Positions 18,301 through 29,145 are shown, counted from the stretch's first letter. The stretch is DNA of 64,000 nt from Salinibacillus xinjiangensis (GCF_009649735.1 NZ_WJNH01000002.1:62001-126000), one strand, 5' to 3'. The notes: generated by a model not told the origin, from the letters alone. Program-made: numbers and translations.

Positions 18301-18323
18301 AACGGATGCCAGAAGCATCCGTT
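18301..18323 (-). terminator. Terminator of hfq
   Basis: Perfect stem AACGGATGC/GCATCCGTT with a 5-nt loop, followed on the minus strand by TTTTATTG. Confidence 0.8.
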
Positions 18324-18332
18324 GTTTTTAGC

Positions 18333-18557
18333 TTATTCTTTTTCCAAATTAACGGCTTTTGTCGGTGCGAATGTTGAAATCGCATGCTTGAAAATAAGCT
18401 GCTGCTTACCATCTACCTCTAGAAGGACAGTGAAATTATCAAAAGATCTCACAGTTCCCTTCAATTGGAATCCGTTCGTTAAAAAGACTGTAACCGGAAC
18501 ACGCTCTTTTCGAATTTGATTTAAAAATTGATCTTGGATATTCACAGATTGAGCCAT
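18333..18557 (-). CDS. hfq: RNA chaperone Hfq
   Basis: A 74-residue Sm-like protein, the size of Bacillus Hfq. The Sm1 segment ([23 protein letters not shown]) and the Sm2 segment ([12 protein letters not shown], the Gram-positive version of the YKHA motif) are present. It binds A-rich and U-rich RNA as a hexamer. It lies downstream of miaA by 46 nt, as in most Bacillaceae. Confidence 0.96.
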   Translation of the reverse strand: MAQSVNIQDQFLNQIRKERVPVTVFLTNGFQLKGTVRSFDNFTVLLEVDGKQQLIFKHAISTFAPTKAVNLEKE

Positions 18558-18603
18558 GAAACTTCCTCCTCTATTTATCTATACTATAATAGTTCGTGAT
18601 TTT

Positions 18604-19530
18604 TTAAAGCATTCCTTCTAAATCGTGAAAAATTAGTGAAAATGTCTCATCTACTGTCGATTCAGAAATGGAATACCAACGTACATCTAATTTGTTACGA
18701 AAGTATGTATACTGGCGTTTGGCATATCGCCTTGAATTACGTTTCAATGTTTCGATTGCCTCTTCAAGGCTGACATCCCCTTCAAAATAAGGGATAAATT
18801 CTTTATAGCCAATCCCCTGCATGCACTGGGCATCCTTTAGCCCAGTTTTAAACAATGCTTTCACTTCTTCCAAAAGACCTTCCTGCATCATTTGATCAAC
18901 ACGTTGATTGATTCTTTTATATAATTCCTCCCTTTCCATGTCTAGCCCAATTAGTATTGGTTTATATGGGGATTGATCTACCTGCTGTTTTTGCAATTCA
19001 GATTTTGTTAAGCCTGTTTTTTCGTAAATTTGTAGCGCTCGTATGACTCTCCTAATATTATTTGGGTGAATTACTTTTGCCTGTTCACGATCAACCTCTT
19101 TTAATTTTTCAAAGTAGGGCTCTATACCTTTTTCAGTAATCTTCGCTAGCATTTGTTTTTCGAAATTTTCATCCCTTTTCTCACTAGAAAAGTTAAAGTT
19201 ATATAATGTCGATTGTATGTAAAAACCTGTTCCACCAGCTATAATCGGTAAATGATTACGTTCGTGTATGGTATCAATGTAGTGTTGCACATTTTCCTTG
19301 AATTCCGCTGCTGAAAAGCTTTCAAAAGGCTCTTTAATATCAATCATATAATGGGGAATTCCCTGCATTTCTTCATGTGTAACCTTGGCCGTACCTATGT
19401 TTAACCCTTTATAGATTTGCATGGAATCTCCACTAATGACTTCTCCATCAAACTTCTTAGCCAATTCTACACTTAGTTTAGTTTTCCCAACAGCTGTTGG
19501 CCCAACGACTGCGATGACTGTTTTTTTCAT
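18604..19530 (-). CDS. miaA: tRNA dimethylallyltransferase MiaA
   Basis: Adds the dimethylallyl group to A37 of tRNAs reading UNN codons; MiaB (25854-27428) then methylthiolates it. The 308-residue protein has P-loop GPTAVGKTKLS at the N-terminus, then DSMQIYKGLNIGTAKVT and GGTGFYIQ, and the tRNA-contacting tail RRYAKRQYTYFRN. Full length. Its distance from mutL (265 nt, with a terminator) indicates a separate unit with hfq. Confidence 0.97.
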   Translation of the reverse strand: MKKTVIAVVGPTAVGKTKLSVELAKKFDGEVISGDSMQIYKGLNIGTAKVTHEEMQGIPHYMIDIKEPFESFSAAEFKENVQHYIDTIHERNHLPIIAGGTGFYIQSTLYNFNFSSEKRDENFEKQMLAKITEKGIEPYFEKLKEVDREQAKVIHPNNIRRVIRALQIYEKTGLTKSELQKQQVDQSPYKPILIGLDMEREELYKRINQRVDQMMQEGLLEEVKALFKTGLKDAQCMQGIGYKEFIPYFEGDVSLEEAIETLKRNSRRYAKRQYTYFRNKLDVRWYSISESTVDETFSLIFHDLEGML

Positions 19531-19743
19531 TCATTTTCCCCCGAAACCAAGTCAAGAATTATGTATACAATAATTGGTAATCATCTTTCCTTATTATACA
19601 TGAAATGACTACATATGCAAATTTTACCACCTATTATCCAACATGTGGAAAGTTAGAGAATCTTAGACATTATAATTGTACCATATCATAGTCACCCACA
19701 AATGAAAATAAGTGAATCGAATCAATATTGTTTACTACCATAA

Positions 19744-19783
19744 AATAGACCGGCACATTCTTATGAACATGAGCCGGTCTATT
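19744..19783 (-). terminator. Terminator of mutSL
   Basis: AATAGACCGGC pairs with GCCGGTCTATT, followed on the minus strand by TTTTATGG. It lies 13 nt past the mutL stop. Confidence 0.8.
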
Positions 19784-19795
19784 AAAAAGTTTTGT

Positions 19796-21646
19796 TTACA
19801 TTACTCGTTTGAACATCTTCTCTAATTCATATTCCGAGAAAAAGATAATAATTGGTCTGCCATGCGGACATGTGAACGGATCCTGACATTGTCGTAGATC
19901 TTCAAGTAATCGAAACATGTCATCATAATTTAAATGATGGTTGGCTTTAATTGACCTCTTACAGGACATTAATATGGCAGCATCTTCCCGTAGTTTCTTG
20001 ATATCCACCTTCTGATTTTCGAGGACTTGGTCAACCATGTCACGTATGATTTCCTCTTCTTCTCCCTTAGGAAACCATTGTGGATGAGAACGGATGATAT
20101 AAGTATGCTCGCCAAATGGTTCAAAAAATAGCCCCACAGTTTTCAAGTCCTCTTGATGGGCTTGAATAAATATCGATTCCTGTTTCGAGAACTCGAATGT
20201 TAAAGGAACGAGTAGCTGTTGGAGCTCTTCTGGAACAGCCCCTACTTTTTCCCGATAAAATTCGTATTTAATTCTCTCCTGTGCCGCATGTTGGTCTATT
20301 AGATAAAGCCCTTGATCATTTTGAGCAATAATATAGGTGCCATGAGCCTGACCGACAGGATATAATACAGGAACTCGATCCTTTTCTTCTTTTACAGATT
20401 CTATCGTCTCTGCCTCTATTTCCTCATCGCTATCCTCGAAATCAGGTTCTGAAAACGTCGGTTCCGGATAAGAAGGGGTTGGATCTTTGATAGGTTCAGG
20501 ATTAAAAATGGATTGGCTTTCTGAATGGGAACCCATTAGTTTTTCCCACGGAATCTGATTAACCTGATTATCTGATTCCTGGTGATTATATTGTAACGAA
20601 AACGACCCTTGTTCAGACTTCTCCTTCTTCGGTTTATCCTGTTTAATCTCGGGAATCAAGGTTTGTTGTTTGAACACATTTTTCACAGCTCGCTCAATCG
20701 CCTCAAACAATTCCTTTTCCTTACTAAACCTTACCTCTAATTTGGCTGGATGAACATTTACGTCCACTAAATACGGATCCATTTCAATATTAAGTACGAC
20801 TAATGGGTACCTTCCAATGGGCAATAAAGTATGATAACCTCTCAAAATGGCCTTATTTAACATATGGTTCCGAATATATCGTCCATTCACAATCGTTGAC
20901 ATGTACTGGCGATTGGCTCTCGTAATTTCCGGTCGGGCAATAAATCCGGTAATTTCAAAATCTAGCGTCTCATGTTGTATGGGCAACATCTTTTTAGCGG
21001 TTTGCATTCCGTAGATTTGACTGATAACTTGGCGCTGATCACCTCGACCAGATGTATAAAAGAGTCGCTTCCCATTATGAATGCATTCAAAACGGATTTT
21101 AGGATAGGACAAAGCCATACGATTTAACACATCGGTAATATGTCCAAGTTCGGTGTGTATGGTCTTCATGTATTTTAACCGAGCAGGTGTATTAAAAAAG
21201 AGATCTTTCACGACAATTTCAGTACCTTTTCTGGCGTCACTCCTTTCATTTGAAATGAGCTTACCACCTTCAAGGATGAGATGGTTGCCTGCTTGTTCAC
21301 CTGTTGACGTGCGCATCGTTAAGCGACTAACAGCAGCTATACTGGCAAGTGCCTCCCCGCGGAAACCCAATGTGTGAACCCGAAATAAATCTCCCTCTGA
21401 TGATATCTTACTTGTGGCATGACGAAAAAAAGCTCGTTCGCAGTCATCTTCCGTCATCCCATCCCCATCGTCTGCTATTTTGATGGTAGATAATCCCGCT
21501 TCTTCTAATTCAACCTTGACCCAAGAGCTGTTCGCGTCGATGCTGTTTTCAACCAACTCTTTTATAACGGAGGAAGGCCTTTCGACAACTTCCCCCGCCG
21601 CTATTTTATTTGCGAGATGATCAGGCATGAGTCGAATGTTCCCCAT
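19796..21646 (-). CDS. mutL: DNA mismatch repair protein MutL
   Basis: A 616-residue mismatch repair ATPase. The N-terminal GHKL domain has ELVENSIDA and DDGDGM, plus [10 protein letters not shown] low-complexity acidic linker (about 335-430, rich in E, D, P and S) leads to a C-terminal dimerisation domain with the endonuclease metal motif [12 protein letters not shown] and CPHGRP. This motif marks a nicking MutL, as expected where there is no MutH. It follows mutS by 18 nt. Confidence 0.98.
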   Translation of the reverse strand: MGNIRLMPDHLANKIAAGEVVERPSSVIKELVENSIDANSSWVKVELEEAGLSTIKIADDGDGMTEDDCERAFFRHATSKISSEGDLFRVHTLGFRGEALASIAAVSRLTMRTSTGEQAGNHLILEGGKLISNERSDARKGTEIVVKDLFFNTPARLKYMKTIHTELGHITDVLNRMALSYPKIRFECIHNGKRLFYTSGRGDQRQVISQIYGMQTAKKMLPIQHETLDFEITGFIARPEITRANRQYMSTIVNGRYIRNHMLNKAILRGYHTLLPIGRYPLVVLNIEMDPYLVDVNVHPAKLEVRFSKEKELFEAIERAVKNVFKQQTLIPEIKQDKPKKEKSEQGSFSLQYNHQESDNQVNQIPWEKLMGSHSESQSIFNPEPIKDPTPSYPEPTFSEPDFEDSDEEIEAETIESVKEEKDRVPVLYPVGQAHGTYIIAQNDQGLYLIDQHAAQERIKYEFYREKVGAVPEELQQLLVPLTFEFSKQESIFIQAHQEDLKTVGLFFEPFGEHTYIIRSHPQWFPKGEEEEIIRDMVDQVLENQKVDIKKLREDAAILMSCKRSIKANHHLNYDDMFRLLEDLRQCQDPFTCPHGRPIIIFFSEYELEKMFKRVM

Positions 21647-21664
21647 CCTTTTGCCTCCTCCGTG

Positions 21665-24238
21665 TTATTTTAGTTTTTGCTGTATGGAAAAAAGAGTGTT
21701 CATCGCTTCCATTGGTGTCATGTTTAGTAGGTTCAGAGTTTTTAATTCTTTTACAACCTTTTCTTCACTAGTGTTAACTTTAGGCTTTTGTTCCACTGGC
21801 TCTGGTTCAGCTTGGAAGAAATCAAGCTGCTTCTCTTCTACCTTAGGGAGCGAATTAGAGCCACTTGTTTCTTCAAATTGATGCAAAATATCATAAGCCC
21901 TCTCAATCAATTCCTCTGGCAGCTCTGCTAGCTTTGCTACATGAATTCCATAGCTTTCGTCAGCCGCACCATCTTGAATTTTATGAAGAAAAACAACCTT
22001 CCCCTCATGCTCTTCTGCCTTTACATGAACATTTTTTAACCTTGTTAATGAATCATCTAAGGAAGTTAGTTCATGATAATGTGTTGAAAATAAGGTTTTA
22101 GCATGAATACTTTCATGAATATATTCTACGATGGCCTGAGCTAAGGACATTCCATCATAGGTGCTTGTCCCACGCCCTATTTCATCGAGTAAAATCAAGC
22201 TATTTTCAGTCGCTTTTGTTAAAGCATGCTTGGCCTCTAGCATTTCTACCATAAAAGTAGATTGTCCTGCTACGAGGTCATCAGCGGCACCAATTCTCGT
22301 GAATATTTGGTCAAAGACAGGGAGTTCTGCTGAATCACAAGGAACAAAACATCCAATCTGCCCCATTATGACTGTTAAGGCTAACTGTCTCATATACGTA
22401 CTTTTACCAGCCATATTCGGACCTGTAATAAGAAGAATTTCGCTGTTTTCGTCCATCCTAATATCATTTGGAACGAACATCTCATTTTTCATTACCTTCT
22501 CGACTACGGGATGGCGACCATTCTCAATAAGTAATTTGCGACTTTCCGTAAAGGACGGTTTTATATATTGATTTTCGTCACTAACAATGGCAAAGCTTTG
22601 CAATACGTCTAACTGACTGATTTGGTCTGCAAGGTGCTGTAGTTCTGTTATATATCCCTTTACTTGCTCACGGATATCGATAAAGATCTCATATTCTAGC
22701 TCAACACTTTTATCTTCAGATTCTAAGATAAGAGATTCCTTTTCCTTAAGCTCAGGTGTAATGTAACGCTCTGCATTACTTAAGGTTTGCTTTCGTTCAT
22801 AGCGCCCCTCCGGAATTAAGTGGAGGTTGGCTTTTGTCACTTCTATATAGTACCCAAACACTTTGTTATAACCTATTTTTAAGGACTTAATGCCGCTTGC
22901 CTCTTTTTCCTTTTGCTCTAATTCGGCAATCCATTGCTTCCCATTTCGAGATGCGGAGCGGTATTGATCCAGCAAGTGGTGAAAGCCATCTTTGATGATT
23001 CCACCTTCTTTTATCGATAATGATGGATCATCAGCGATGCTTTTTTCTAAAAGATTCGTTAACTCTGTTAAAGGATTAAGTTGGGACGCCAATCCCTTTA
23101 AATCCTTTTGTTCAAACTGAGATAGTAAATCCTTAATTTCAGGTATTTGCTTCAGTGACTTCTTGAGTTGAATTAAATCACGGGCATTGACATTACCAAA
23201 TGCCACACGCCCAGACAGACGTTCTAAATCATACACTTCTTGCAAAGCATCTCGTAATGCTTCCCGTTCAAAATACTGTTCAATTAACCCTTCCACTTGC
23301 CCATGGCGTCTACTGATGTCGTCAACGGATAAAAGAGGGCGATCAATCCATTTCTTTAACATACGTGCCCCCATGGCTGTGACGGTCTTATCTAATACCC
23401 AAAGGAGGGAGCCCTGCTTTCCTTGTTTCCGAATTGTTTCCGTTAGCTCAAGGTTTCGTTTCGAATACATATCTAAATTCATATATTGTTTTAGTTCGAT
23501 ATATTGAACCTTTTGCAGGTGGGTTAAAGCTCTTTTTTGAGTCCGGGCCAAGTATTGAAATAACCTTCCGAATCCAGAAATTAACTTGTCCTCTTTTAAA
23601 TTGTCAACTAGATTCATATATTCTTCAGGTATATCAGTATTGTCTTCAACAGAAACAGTCATAAAAAGTCTTTGTTGTAAAGCTTCCTTCAATTGCTCAT
23701 TGAAATCAGGTGGTACGACAATCTCTTTTACGGGGCGATTAAATAGTTCACTTAACACCGAATCAAATTGTTCTTCAATCTTCGCGACACTGTTTTCACC
23801 AGTGGATAAATCATTATAAGCAATAACGTATTCTGTATCAGAAAATGGTGTTAAGGAGGCAATATAATTATTCTCTTTATCATCTAGCAACTCGTCCTCC
23901 ATAACGGTCCCAGGGGTAATCACTTGGATGACTTCTCTTTTGACAACGCCTTTTGCTTGTTTTGGATCTTCAACCTGTTCACATATCGCCACTTTGTAGC
24001 CTTTTTCAATTAAGTTTTTTATATAATTGGCAGCCGAGTGATAAGGTATTCCACACATGGGAATCCGTTCATCGCCACCATCTCGACTTGTTAATGTAAT
24101 TTCGAGTTCCTTTGATGCTTGTAAGGCATCATCAAAGAACATTTCGTAAAAGTCTCCTAAACGAAAAAATAAAAAAGAATCCTTATATTGTTCTTTGATT
24201 TGTAAATACTGCTTCATCATTGGTGTATACTGCGCCAT
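21665..24238 (-). CDS. mutS: DNA mismatch repair protein MutS
   Basis: An 857-residue mismatch sensor. The N-terminal mismatch-contact motif is seen in [12 protein letters not shown] (Phe-X-Glu), followed by connector and lever domains and the ABC-type ATPase (Walker [11 protein letters not shown], signature STFMVEML, Walker [13 protein letters not shown]). The C-terminal tail carries a clamp-binding-like QLDFF sequence near residue 800. First gene of mutSL; the upstream gap holds a MITE-like repeat rather than another gene. Confidence 0.98.
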   Translation of the reverse strand: MAQYTPMMKQYLQIKEQYKDSFLFFRLGDFYEMFFDDALQASKELEITLTSRDGGDERIPMCGIPYHSAANYIKNLIEKGYKVAICEQVEDPKQAKGVVKREVIQVITPGTVMEDELLDDKENNYIASLTPFSDTEYVIAYNDLSTGENSVAKIEEQFDSVLSELFNRPVKEIVVPPDFNEQLKEALQQRLFMTVSVEDNTDIPEEYMNLVDNLKEDKLISGFGRLFQYLARTQKRALTHLQKVQYIELKQYMNLDMYSKRNLELTETIRKQGKQGSLLWVLDKTVTAMGARMLKKWIDRPLLSVDDISRRHGQVEGLIEQYFEREALRDALQEVYDLERLSGRVAFGNVNARDLIQLKKSLKQIPEIKDLLSQFEQKDLKGLASQLNPLTELTNLLEKSIADDPSLSIKEGGIIKDGFHHLLDQYRSASRNGKQWIAELEQKEKEASGIKSLKIGYNKVFGYYIEVTKANLHLIPEGRYERKQTLSNAERYITPELKEKESLILESEDKSVELEYEIFIDIREQVKGYITELQHLADQISQLDVLQSFAIVSDENQYIKPSFTESRKLLIENGRHPVVEKVMKNEMFVPNDIRMDENSEILLITGPNMAGKSTYMRQLALTVIMGQIGCFVPCDSAELPVFDQIFTRIGAADDLVAGQSTFMVEMLEAKHALTKATENSLILLDEIGRGTSTYDGMSLAQAIVEYIHESIHAKTLFSTHYHELTSLDDSLTRLKNVHVKAEEHEGKVVFLHKIQDGAADESYGIHVAKLAELPEELIERAYDILHQFEETSGSNSLPKVEEKQLDFFQAEPEPVEQKPKVNTSEEKVVKELKTLNLLNMTPMEAMNTLFSIQQKLK

Positions 24239-24364
24239 ACTACTTCCCCCAACGGATTATAGGTTTCTTGTCTCATCTTGTTATTATATCACATTTCCTG
24301 TCTATTCTTGAAAAGGTATTGCTTTTTTCCGAAATGCTCTTTTCTAAGTTGTTTATGACTTTAA

Positions 24365-24556
24365 AGATATAAACTGCGACATAGTTAGACTCTTTAGTGT
24401 TGCTTGATTCGTTCTGAATAATATTGAGTGACCCCGGAGCGCAGCGAGGAGGCTCACCGCTCGCCCGCGGAAAGCGAAGTGTATTTCCGTAGCGACGGTT
24501 TATACACTCATCTTAAAGAGTTGGAACACGCTAGAGTTATGTCGCAGTTTCTATCT
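24365..24556. mobile_element. MITE-like element, copy A (short form)
   Basis: A 192-bp element with imperfect terminal inverted repeats: AGATATAAACTGCGACATA at the left, and at the right end the reverse complement of AGATAGAAACTGCGACATA. The interior is GC-rich (CCCCGGAGCGCAGCGAGG, GCTCGCCCGCGG) in contrast to the flanks and encodes nothing. Its right half shares GAAAGCGAAGTGTATTTCC and the following AGCGACGGTTT with copy C at 54198. It lies between mutS and cotE and explains this 401-bp gap. No transposase is present, so it would be non-autonomous. Confidence 0.7.
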
Positions 24557-24610
24557 ACTGCACAGTATAAAAACCAATAACTTATACGAAAAAGCCTTCC
24601 AAAAAGAAAA

Positions 24611-24631
24611 ACCTGGCTTAGTTAGCCAGGT
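24611..24631 (-). terminator. Terminator of cotE
   Basis: ACCTGGCT pairs with AGCCAGGT (5-nt loop), followed on the minus strand by TTTTCTTTTT. Confidence 0.85.
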
Positions 24632-24639
24632 CACCAGTA

Positions 24640-25209
24640 CTATCTGTCACTTTCACCATCAGAGGAAGAAGAAACATCTGGGTTCACATCAGCAAGTTCA
24701 GCTTCCAATTCATCGTAATCAAAGTCGTCATCCGTTTCCACATATCCATGAGGATCTAATTTTACAACAACCTTTGTTTCTCCAATAACCTCTACGATAA
24801 ATTCCTTTTCAACCTCTACTAAAATTTTATTGCCAGAATCATTAATTTTGCATTCTAAGCAGTTTGGTTGTTGAGTAGCTCGAGCGATTACTTCTAGATC
24901 ATCGGTAATGCAGTTATCATCCTTTATCGCTAACGGAATTCTTTCTGAGTATGTTACTTTATCTGTTACGACCTCTGTCTTCGTATTATCATTAAAGGAA
25001 TACCATACATTAATATCGTAAGAGCCGGAAACCTCTACAAAATCTCCTCGTTTTCTTGCTTTATAATGATGATTAATAACCCAGCACCCTAATATACTGG
25101 ATGGACTATGATGTGGTGAAATAGTATGTGATGCTTCTGTAAATCTTTTACCTTTCCCGATAACAGCTTTTGTAATAATTTGCCGCTTTTCTTTGCCAAG
25201 CAATGACAT
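24640..25209 (-). CDS. cotE: Outer spore coat morphogenetic protein CotE
   Basis: CotE directs assembly of the outer spore coat. I place the start at 25209 (MSLLGKEKRQIITKAV), preceded by AAGGAGG, giving 189 residues. The core phrases ITKAVIGKGKRFTEASHTISP, PSSILGCWVINH, SYDINVWYSFNDNTKTEVVTDKV and QQPNCLE match B. subtilis CotE closely. The C-terminus is very acidic (DDDFDYDELEAELADVNPD) and Ser-rich, as in the family, where it recruits other coat proteins. Position between mutS and ricA/miaB is conserved. Confidence 0.96.
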   Translation of the reverse strand: MSLLGKEKRQIITKAVIGKGKRFTEASHTISPHHSPSSILGCWVINHHYKARKRGDFVEVSGSYDINVWYSFNDNTKTEVVTDKVTYSERIPLAIKDDNCITDDLEVIARATQQPNCLECKINDSGNKILVEVEKEFIVEVIGETKVVVKLDPHGYVETDDDFDYDELEAELADVNPDVSSSSDGESDR

Positions 25210-25386
25210 ATAGCTTACCTCCTTCAAATTGATTCCATGACATTTTATTCAAGACATCCGCCCGAAGTGCAACATATCTTGGAATTCTCTTCTTTTTTAA
25301 AAACTAGTTATCTGTCTAATAAAAGCTTATGCAGACGGATATCATTGTGTGTATGGAACAAGTGAAGAAAGCAACCCTATAAAAAA

Positions 25387-25407
25387 GCTGCCCTTGTCAA
25401 GGACAGC
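25387..25407 (-). terminator. Terminator of ricA
   Basis: GCTG-CCTTG...CAAGG-CAGC compact hairpin with a six-T run on the minus strand. Confidence 0.8.
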
Positions 25408-25423
25408 CCTGCTAACATTTGAA

Positions 25424-25852
25424 TTAGTGGTGACAGGATTGGTCATTCTCTTTCTGAGCCTTAGTTTGCCCAGTAAGGACATCTCCACCTGTCGAGCGGA
25501 TGATTTCATTGGTTACTTCACGTGCAATCGTACCTGAAATCATTTGTAGGATGTCATTAATGGTCACTTGGATTTCTTTAAATTCAGCTACAATTGGAAT
25601 TTCATCCAATTCCGCTTGCATGCGATCCAATTCTTTTTCCGCTTTTTCTTGCGCTTCCTTCTTGCCATAATGCTGAAGGTTAACAGCTTGTTTTTGCATC
25701 GCCTTAATTCGTCTAATTAAACTCTGAACACGCTCGTTATTATTTAATTTCTCTTCAATTTGCTTAAAACGATCAATCTCTTCAATATTAGCTAGCATAT
25801 TCGCTAGTTTATTTGCTTCATCTACAACTTGTTTTCTAGTATATTCTGCCAT
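25424..25852 (-). CDS. ricA: RicA (YmcA), RNase Y regulatory complex subunit
   Basis: A 142-residue helical protein of the YlbF/YmcA family. With RicF and RicT it forms a complex that steers RNase Y and affects competence, biofilm and sporulation in B. subtilis. It has long amphipathic helices (VDEANKLANMLANIEEIDRF, LIRRIKAMQKQAVNLQ). The single Cys near the C-terminus (SCHH end) fits the Fe-S-ligating tail reported for the family. It starts 1 nt after the miaB stop, the usual miaB-ricA arrangement, and RNase Y itself is encoded at 35019. Confidence 0.9.
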   Translation of the reverse strand: MAEYTRKQVVDEANKLANMLANIEEIDRFKQIEEKLNNNERVQSLIRRIKAMQKQAVNLQHYGKKEAQEKAEKELDRMQAELDEIPIVAEFKEIQVTINDILQMISGTIAREVTNEIIRSTGGDVLTGQTKAQKENDQSCHH

Positions 25853-25853
25853 A

Positions 25854-27428
25854 TTATCTCACCTCTGCCGCTTCTTCTATCATTTCTCCATCAAGTGTCC
25901 AGCTTTTTGTCTTTGTAACTTTTACCTTAACAATTTTACCAATGGCTGATTTAGGACCTCTGAAGTTTACTAGCTTTTGCTCTGGTGTGTAACCTGCTAG
26001 AATATCAGGGTTGTTTTTACTTTCGCCTTCAACTAAGACCTCTACAACTTGATCCTGATATTTTTTCAAGGCTTCTCTAGAATATTGATTCACTCGTTCG
26101 TTTAGACGATATAGACGTTCTTTTTTCACTTCCATAGGTACGTTATCCTCTTTTTTGGCAGCAGGTGTACCTTCACGCGGGGAATAAATAAACGTATAGG
26201 CACCTTCAAAACCTACTTCCTCATAAAGCGTCATCGTTTCTTCAAATTGTTCATCCGTTTCATTTGGGAAACCAACTATAATGTCCGTAGTTAAAGCAGC
26301 GTGTGGAATCGCCTCTTTAATTTTACGAACAAGCTCTAGATAGCTTTCCCGAGTATATTTACGGTTCATGAGCTTAAGAACCTGGGAGCTTCCGGATTGA
26401 ACAGGTAAATGGATATATGGCATAAGGTTTCCACCCTTAGCTAATACTTCAATTAGACGGTCATCGAAGTCTCTTGGATGGGAGGTTGTAAAACGGACTC
26501 TTGGAATATCAATTTTACGAATTTCATCCATTAAATCACCCAAGCCATATTCCATATCTTCAAGGTCTTTTCCGTAGGCATTTACGTTTTGACCTAGTAA
26601 TGTAACCTCTTGATAGCCCTGAGCAGCTAAATGTCTGACCTCTTGAATAATATCCTCAGGACGTCTAGAACGTTCCTTACCACGAGTCATTGGAACAATA
26701 CAATATGTACAGAATTTGTCACAACCATACATAATGTTCACCCAAGCTTTGGTTTTGCCTAAACGAGCTTTTGGAAGATTTTCAATGATATCTCCCTCTT
26801 TAGACCAAACCTCCACAACCATTTCCTTGCCAAACATCGCCTCTTGTACAAGCTGTGGTAGACGGTGGATGTTATGAGTTCCGAAAATTAAATCGACATG
26901 GTGATGCTTTTGTAAAATCTTATTCACCACAGATTCCTCTTGGGACATACAACCACACACACCAAGAATAAGCTCAGGCTTTTCCTGCTTTAATGGTTTT
27001 AAGTGACCCAATTCCCCGAACACTTTGTTCTCAGCGTTTTCACGAATGGCGCAAGTATTCAAAAGAATAATATCTGCTTCTGTGGTTTCTGTTGTTGCCT
27101 CATAGCCTAGTTCAGTTAATATACCAGACATAACCTCAGTGTCATGTTCATTCATCTGGCAACCATATGTCCGGATTAAAAATTTCTTTCCTTCTCCAAT
27201 ACCCTTTACGTTATCAGGAATTGAAAAATCTTCATGATATTGAACTTCTTGCTTTCCACGCTTTCTTGCTTTGTTTATATTGGGTGGTTCATACGTTGTT
27301 TCAAAGTACTTTACGAAATCATCAGATGATTTGCTTTTTAAACGTTCGAGGTTTTCCTGGTCGGATTTTACGTCCGATGGATTTCCTTGACGAATTTGAT
27401 TCATCTCTTTACGTTGCTGCTCGTTCAT
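25854..27428 (-). CDS. miaB: tRNA-2-methylthio-N6-dimethylallyladenosine synthase MiaB
   Basis: A radical-SAM enzyme that adds methylthio to i6A37, the product of MiaA. The 524-residue protein carries the N-terminal cluster ligands ([13 protein letters not shown] and downstream cysteines), the radical-SAM [11 protein letters not shown] motif, and a C-terminal TRAM domain. The first about 60 residues are the Bacillus-type extension. Confidence 0.97.
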   Translation of the reverse strand: MNEQQRKEMNQIRQGNPSDVKSDQENLERLKSKSSDDFVKYFETTYEPPNINKARKRGKQEVQYHEDFSIPDNVKGIGEGKKFLIRTYGCQMNEHDTEVMSGILTELGYEATTETTEADIILLNTCAIRENAENKVFGELGHLKPLKQEKPELILGVCGCMSQEESVVNKILQKHHHVDLIFGTHNIHRLPQLVQEAMFGKEMVVEVWSKEGDIIENLPKARLGKTKAWVNIMYGCDKFCTYCIVPMTRGKERSRRPEDIIQEVRHLAAQGYQEVTLLGQNVNAYGKDLEDMEYGLGDLMDEIRKIDIPRVRFTTSHPRDFDDRLIEVLAKGGNLMPYIHLPVQSGSSQVLKLMNRKYTRESYLELVRKIKEAIPHAALTTDIIVGFPNETDEQFEETMTLYEEVGFEGAYTFIYSPREGTPAAKKEDNVPMEVKKERLYRLNERVNQYSREALKKYQDQVVEVLVEGESKNNPDILAGYTPEQKLVNFRGPKSAIGKIVKVKVTKTKSWTLDGEMIEEAAEVR

Positions 27429-27537
27429 ATCGAAACTCCTTCCTCATATACTCTCTAACTGTATCATTATAGCAGGGACAGACGAAAAAAGAAAATCAGA
27501 TTTACCCTTCGTTCATGGTTTTGTCACAATTTTTCGT

Positions 27538-27936
27538 TCACTTCTGATCAAAATGTACAGGACATCCATCCTCCGTACATTGACCAATCGGAACAATTTC
27601 TCGTTTTGATGCAATCCAATCATACACTTTTTGTCCAAAACCAAGTACAATGGACATAGATAATAATGGGACAAATACTCTATACCTTGGTATTCGTTTG
27701 GCAATTTCTACAATCGTATATATACCAGAAAATGAACTCCCATCACGCTTACGAATACTATAAATTCGTTCCTCTACATGAAGACCATCCAAATGATATT
27801 CTCTGAACACTGTAGGCTCGCGTATAGAGTAAAAAAGAATCTGCCCTCGTCGATCAAGCTTTTGGATGTTTTGCTTGGCTCTTTGACATAAGGGGCACCA
27901 ACCATCATAAAAAACAATCAAAATATCCTTCTTCAT
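27538..27936 (-). CDS. DCC-family thiol-disulfide oxidoreductase-like protein (DUF393)
   Basis: 132 residues with the family signature YDGWCPLCQRAK at the N-terminus (Cys14 and Cys17), resembling a thioredoxin-type CxxC. The middle has the usual GIYTIVEIAKRIPRYR and the end has another CxxDGCP pattern. The family is presumed redox-active but mostly uncharacterised. The start at 27936 faces the plus-strand epimerase gene at 27967 across 30 nt, so the two share a tiny divergent region. Confidence 0.8.
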   Translation of the reverse strand: MKKDILIVFYDGWCPLCQRAKQNIQKLDRRGQILFYSIREPTVFREYHLDGLHVEERIYSIRKRDGSSFSGIYTIVEIAKRIPRYRVFVPLLSMSIVLGFGQKVYDWIASKREIVPIGQCTEDGCPVHFDQK

Positions 27937-27966
27937 TTCAATCCCCCCATTTAGAAAGGAGTTTAG

Positions 27967-28875
27967 ATGTTGAATATTTTAGTCGCCGGTGGAACCGGAT
28001 TCATTGGACAAAATCTCACACAATCACTTATTCAAAAAGGACATCATGTTTATATCCTAACACGTAAAGCTAACATGAGTAGTCAATCTCCATACGTTCA
28101 CTATATCACATGGCTTAGTCAAGATGACAATATCCCGCAACAACTTCCCACTATTGATGCGGCCATAAACCTCTCAGGTGATCCTTTAAATAAAGGAAGA
28201 TGGACACAGAAGAAAAAGGATGAAATTATTAATAGTCGAAAAATAACCACTCAACACATTTTTCAACTGCTAAAAGATTTTAATCCAAAACCAAGTGTCC
28301 TTATTAACGCATCAGCTGTAGGGGTTTATGGTAACTCAAACACTGATACTTTCACAGAGGAATCCGTATCTTTACGTAATAGTTTTCCTTCTCAAGTATG
28401 TGAGATTTGGGAAAACGAAGCATTGCAGGCTGAATCATTAGGTGTTAGAACGGTTTTAGCCAGAATAGGCGTTGTACTAAGTAACCAAGGAGGAGCATTA
28501 CCAAAAATGACCATGCCCTATCGCCTGTTCATTGGTGGTAAAGTGGCTTCTGGGGAGCAATGGGTATCATGGATTCATATCCATGACCTTGTAGAGTTGT
28601 TTCAATTTGCAATCCATAACCAAAGTATAAAAGGCCCAATAAACTTTACTGCCCCGAATCCAGTACAAATGAATGAATTAGGGAGACAAATTGGAAACGC
28701 GTTAAACAGACCTCATTGGTTCCCAGTTCCAACGATTATGTTACGAACCATTTTTGGGGAAATGAGTGAGTTTCTATCTGAAGGACAAAAGGTGATTCCA
28801 AAAAAAGCGGTAGATCAAGGGTATTCGTTTACATACCCACATTGTGATCAGGCATTGAAGAGTATTTTACGTTAG
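27967..28875 (+). CDS. TIGR01777/YfhF-type NAD-dependent epimerase
   Basis: A 302-residue atypical short-chain dehydrogenase. N-terminal Rossmann motif GGTGFIGQ, the family phrases INLSGDPLNKGRW, INASAVGVYGN, WISWIHIHDL-like segment (VSWIHIHDLVELF) and a C-terminal DUF1731 part (GRQIGNALNRPHWFPVP). The same family in B. subtilis is YfhF; the substrate is unknown. Clear ribosome site GAAAGGAG. It is the only gene on this strand within 15 kb. Confidence 0.88.
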   Translation: MLNILVAGGTGFIGQNLTQSLIQKGHHVYILTRKANMSSQSPYVHYITWLSQDDNIPQQLPTIDAAINLSGDPLNKGRWTQKKKDEIINSRKITTQHIFQLLKDFNPKPSVLINASAVGVYGNSNTDTFTEESVSLRNSFPSQVCEIWENEALQAESLGVRTVLARIGVVLSNQGGALPKMTMPYRLFIGGKVASGEQWVSWIHIHDLVELFQFAIHNQSIKGPINFTAPNPVQMNELGRQIGNALNRPHWFPVPTIMLRTIFGEMSEFLSEGQKVIPKKAVDQGYSFTYPHCDQALKSILR

Positions 28876-28910
28876 GATGCGGTGTTGGCTAGGGCTGGGT
28901 AATTCAAATA

Positions 28911-29061
28911 CTAAAAATCACAATTAAAATACTGAAGTTTCTCTCGGTAATGCTGAAGATTGGGTTTTTAGCTAAAGTTACATAGCAAGCAGCTAAAGCC
29001 TGCCTCGCATATGCTAAATACCAAGCGAAATTTGCTAAAGATGACCCTGATTATGCTAAAC
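28911..29061 (+). repeat. Array 1 of degenerate repeats phased at 21 nt
   Basis: The hexamer CT(A/G)AA(A/G/T/C) recurs at 28911, 28932, 28953, 28972, 28993, 29014, 29035 and 29056: steps of 21, 21, 19, 21, 21, 21, 21 nt. From the third unit on, the preceding base is G in every case (TG in most). The first units are of CTGAAG type and those after the 19-nt step of CTAAA type. The sequence between the hexamers is not conserved. A G-rich stretch precedes it (GGTGTTGG at 28881) and can pair with CCAGCACC just after the last unit (around 29070). No frame is open through it. Similar to array 2 at 57554. Confidence 0.75.
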
Positions 29062-29109
29062 GCCGTCCAGCACCTTGCACTCAATAAAATATTAGTCAAA
29101 TAGCATACA

Positions 29110-29145
29110 AAAAAGTTGACTCCAACTAGCTAGAGTCAACTTTTT
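29110..29145. terminator. Bidirectional terminator between the epimerase gene and korB
   Basis: AAAAAGTTGACTC pairs perfectly with GAGTCAACTTTTT. It lies downstream of both convergent genes. Confidence 0.85.

Noticed and set aside
28911-29061. CRISPR array
   Set aside because: The recurring part is only about 6-8 nt and degenerate; there is no 25-40 nt direct repeat, no uniform spacers and no cas gene in the window.
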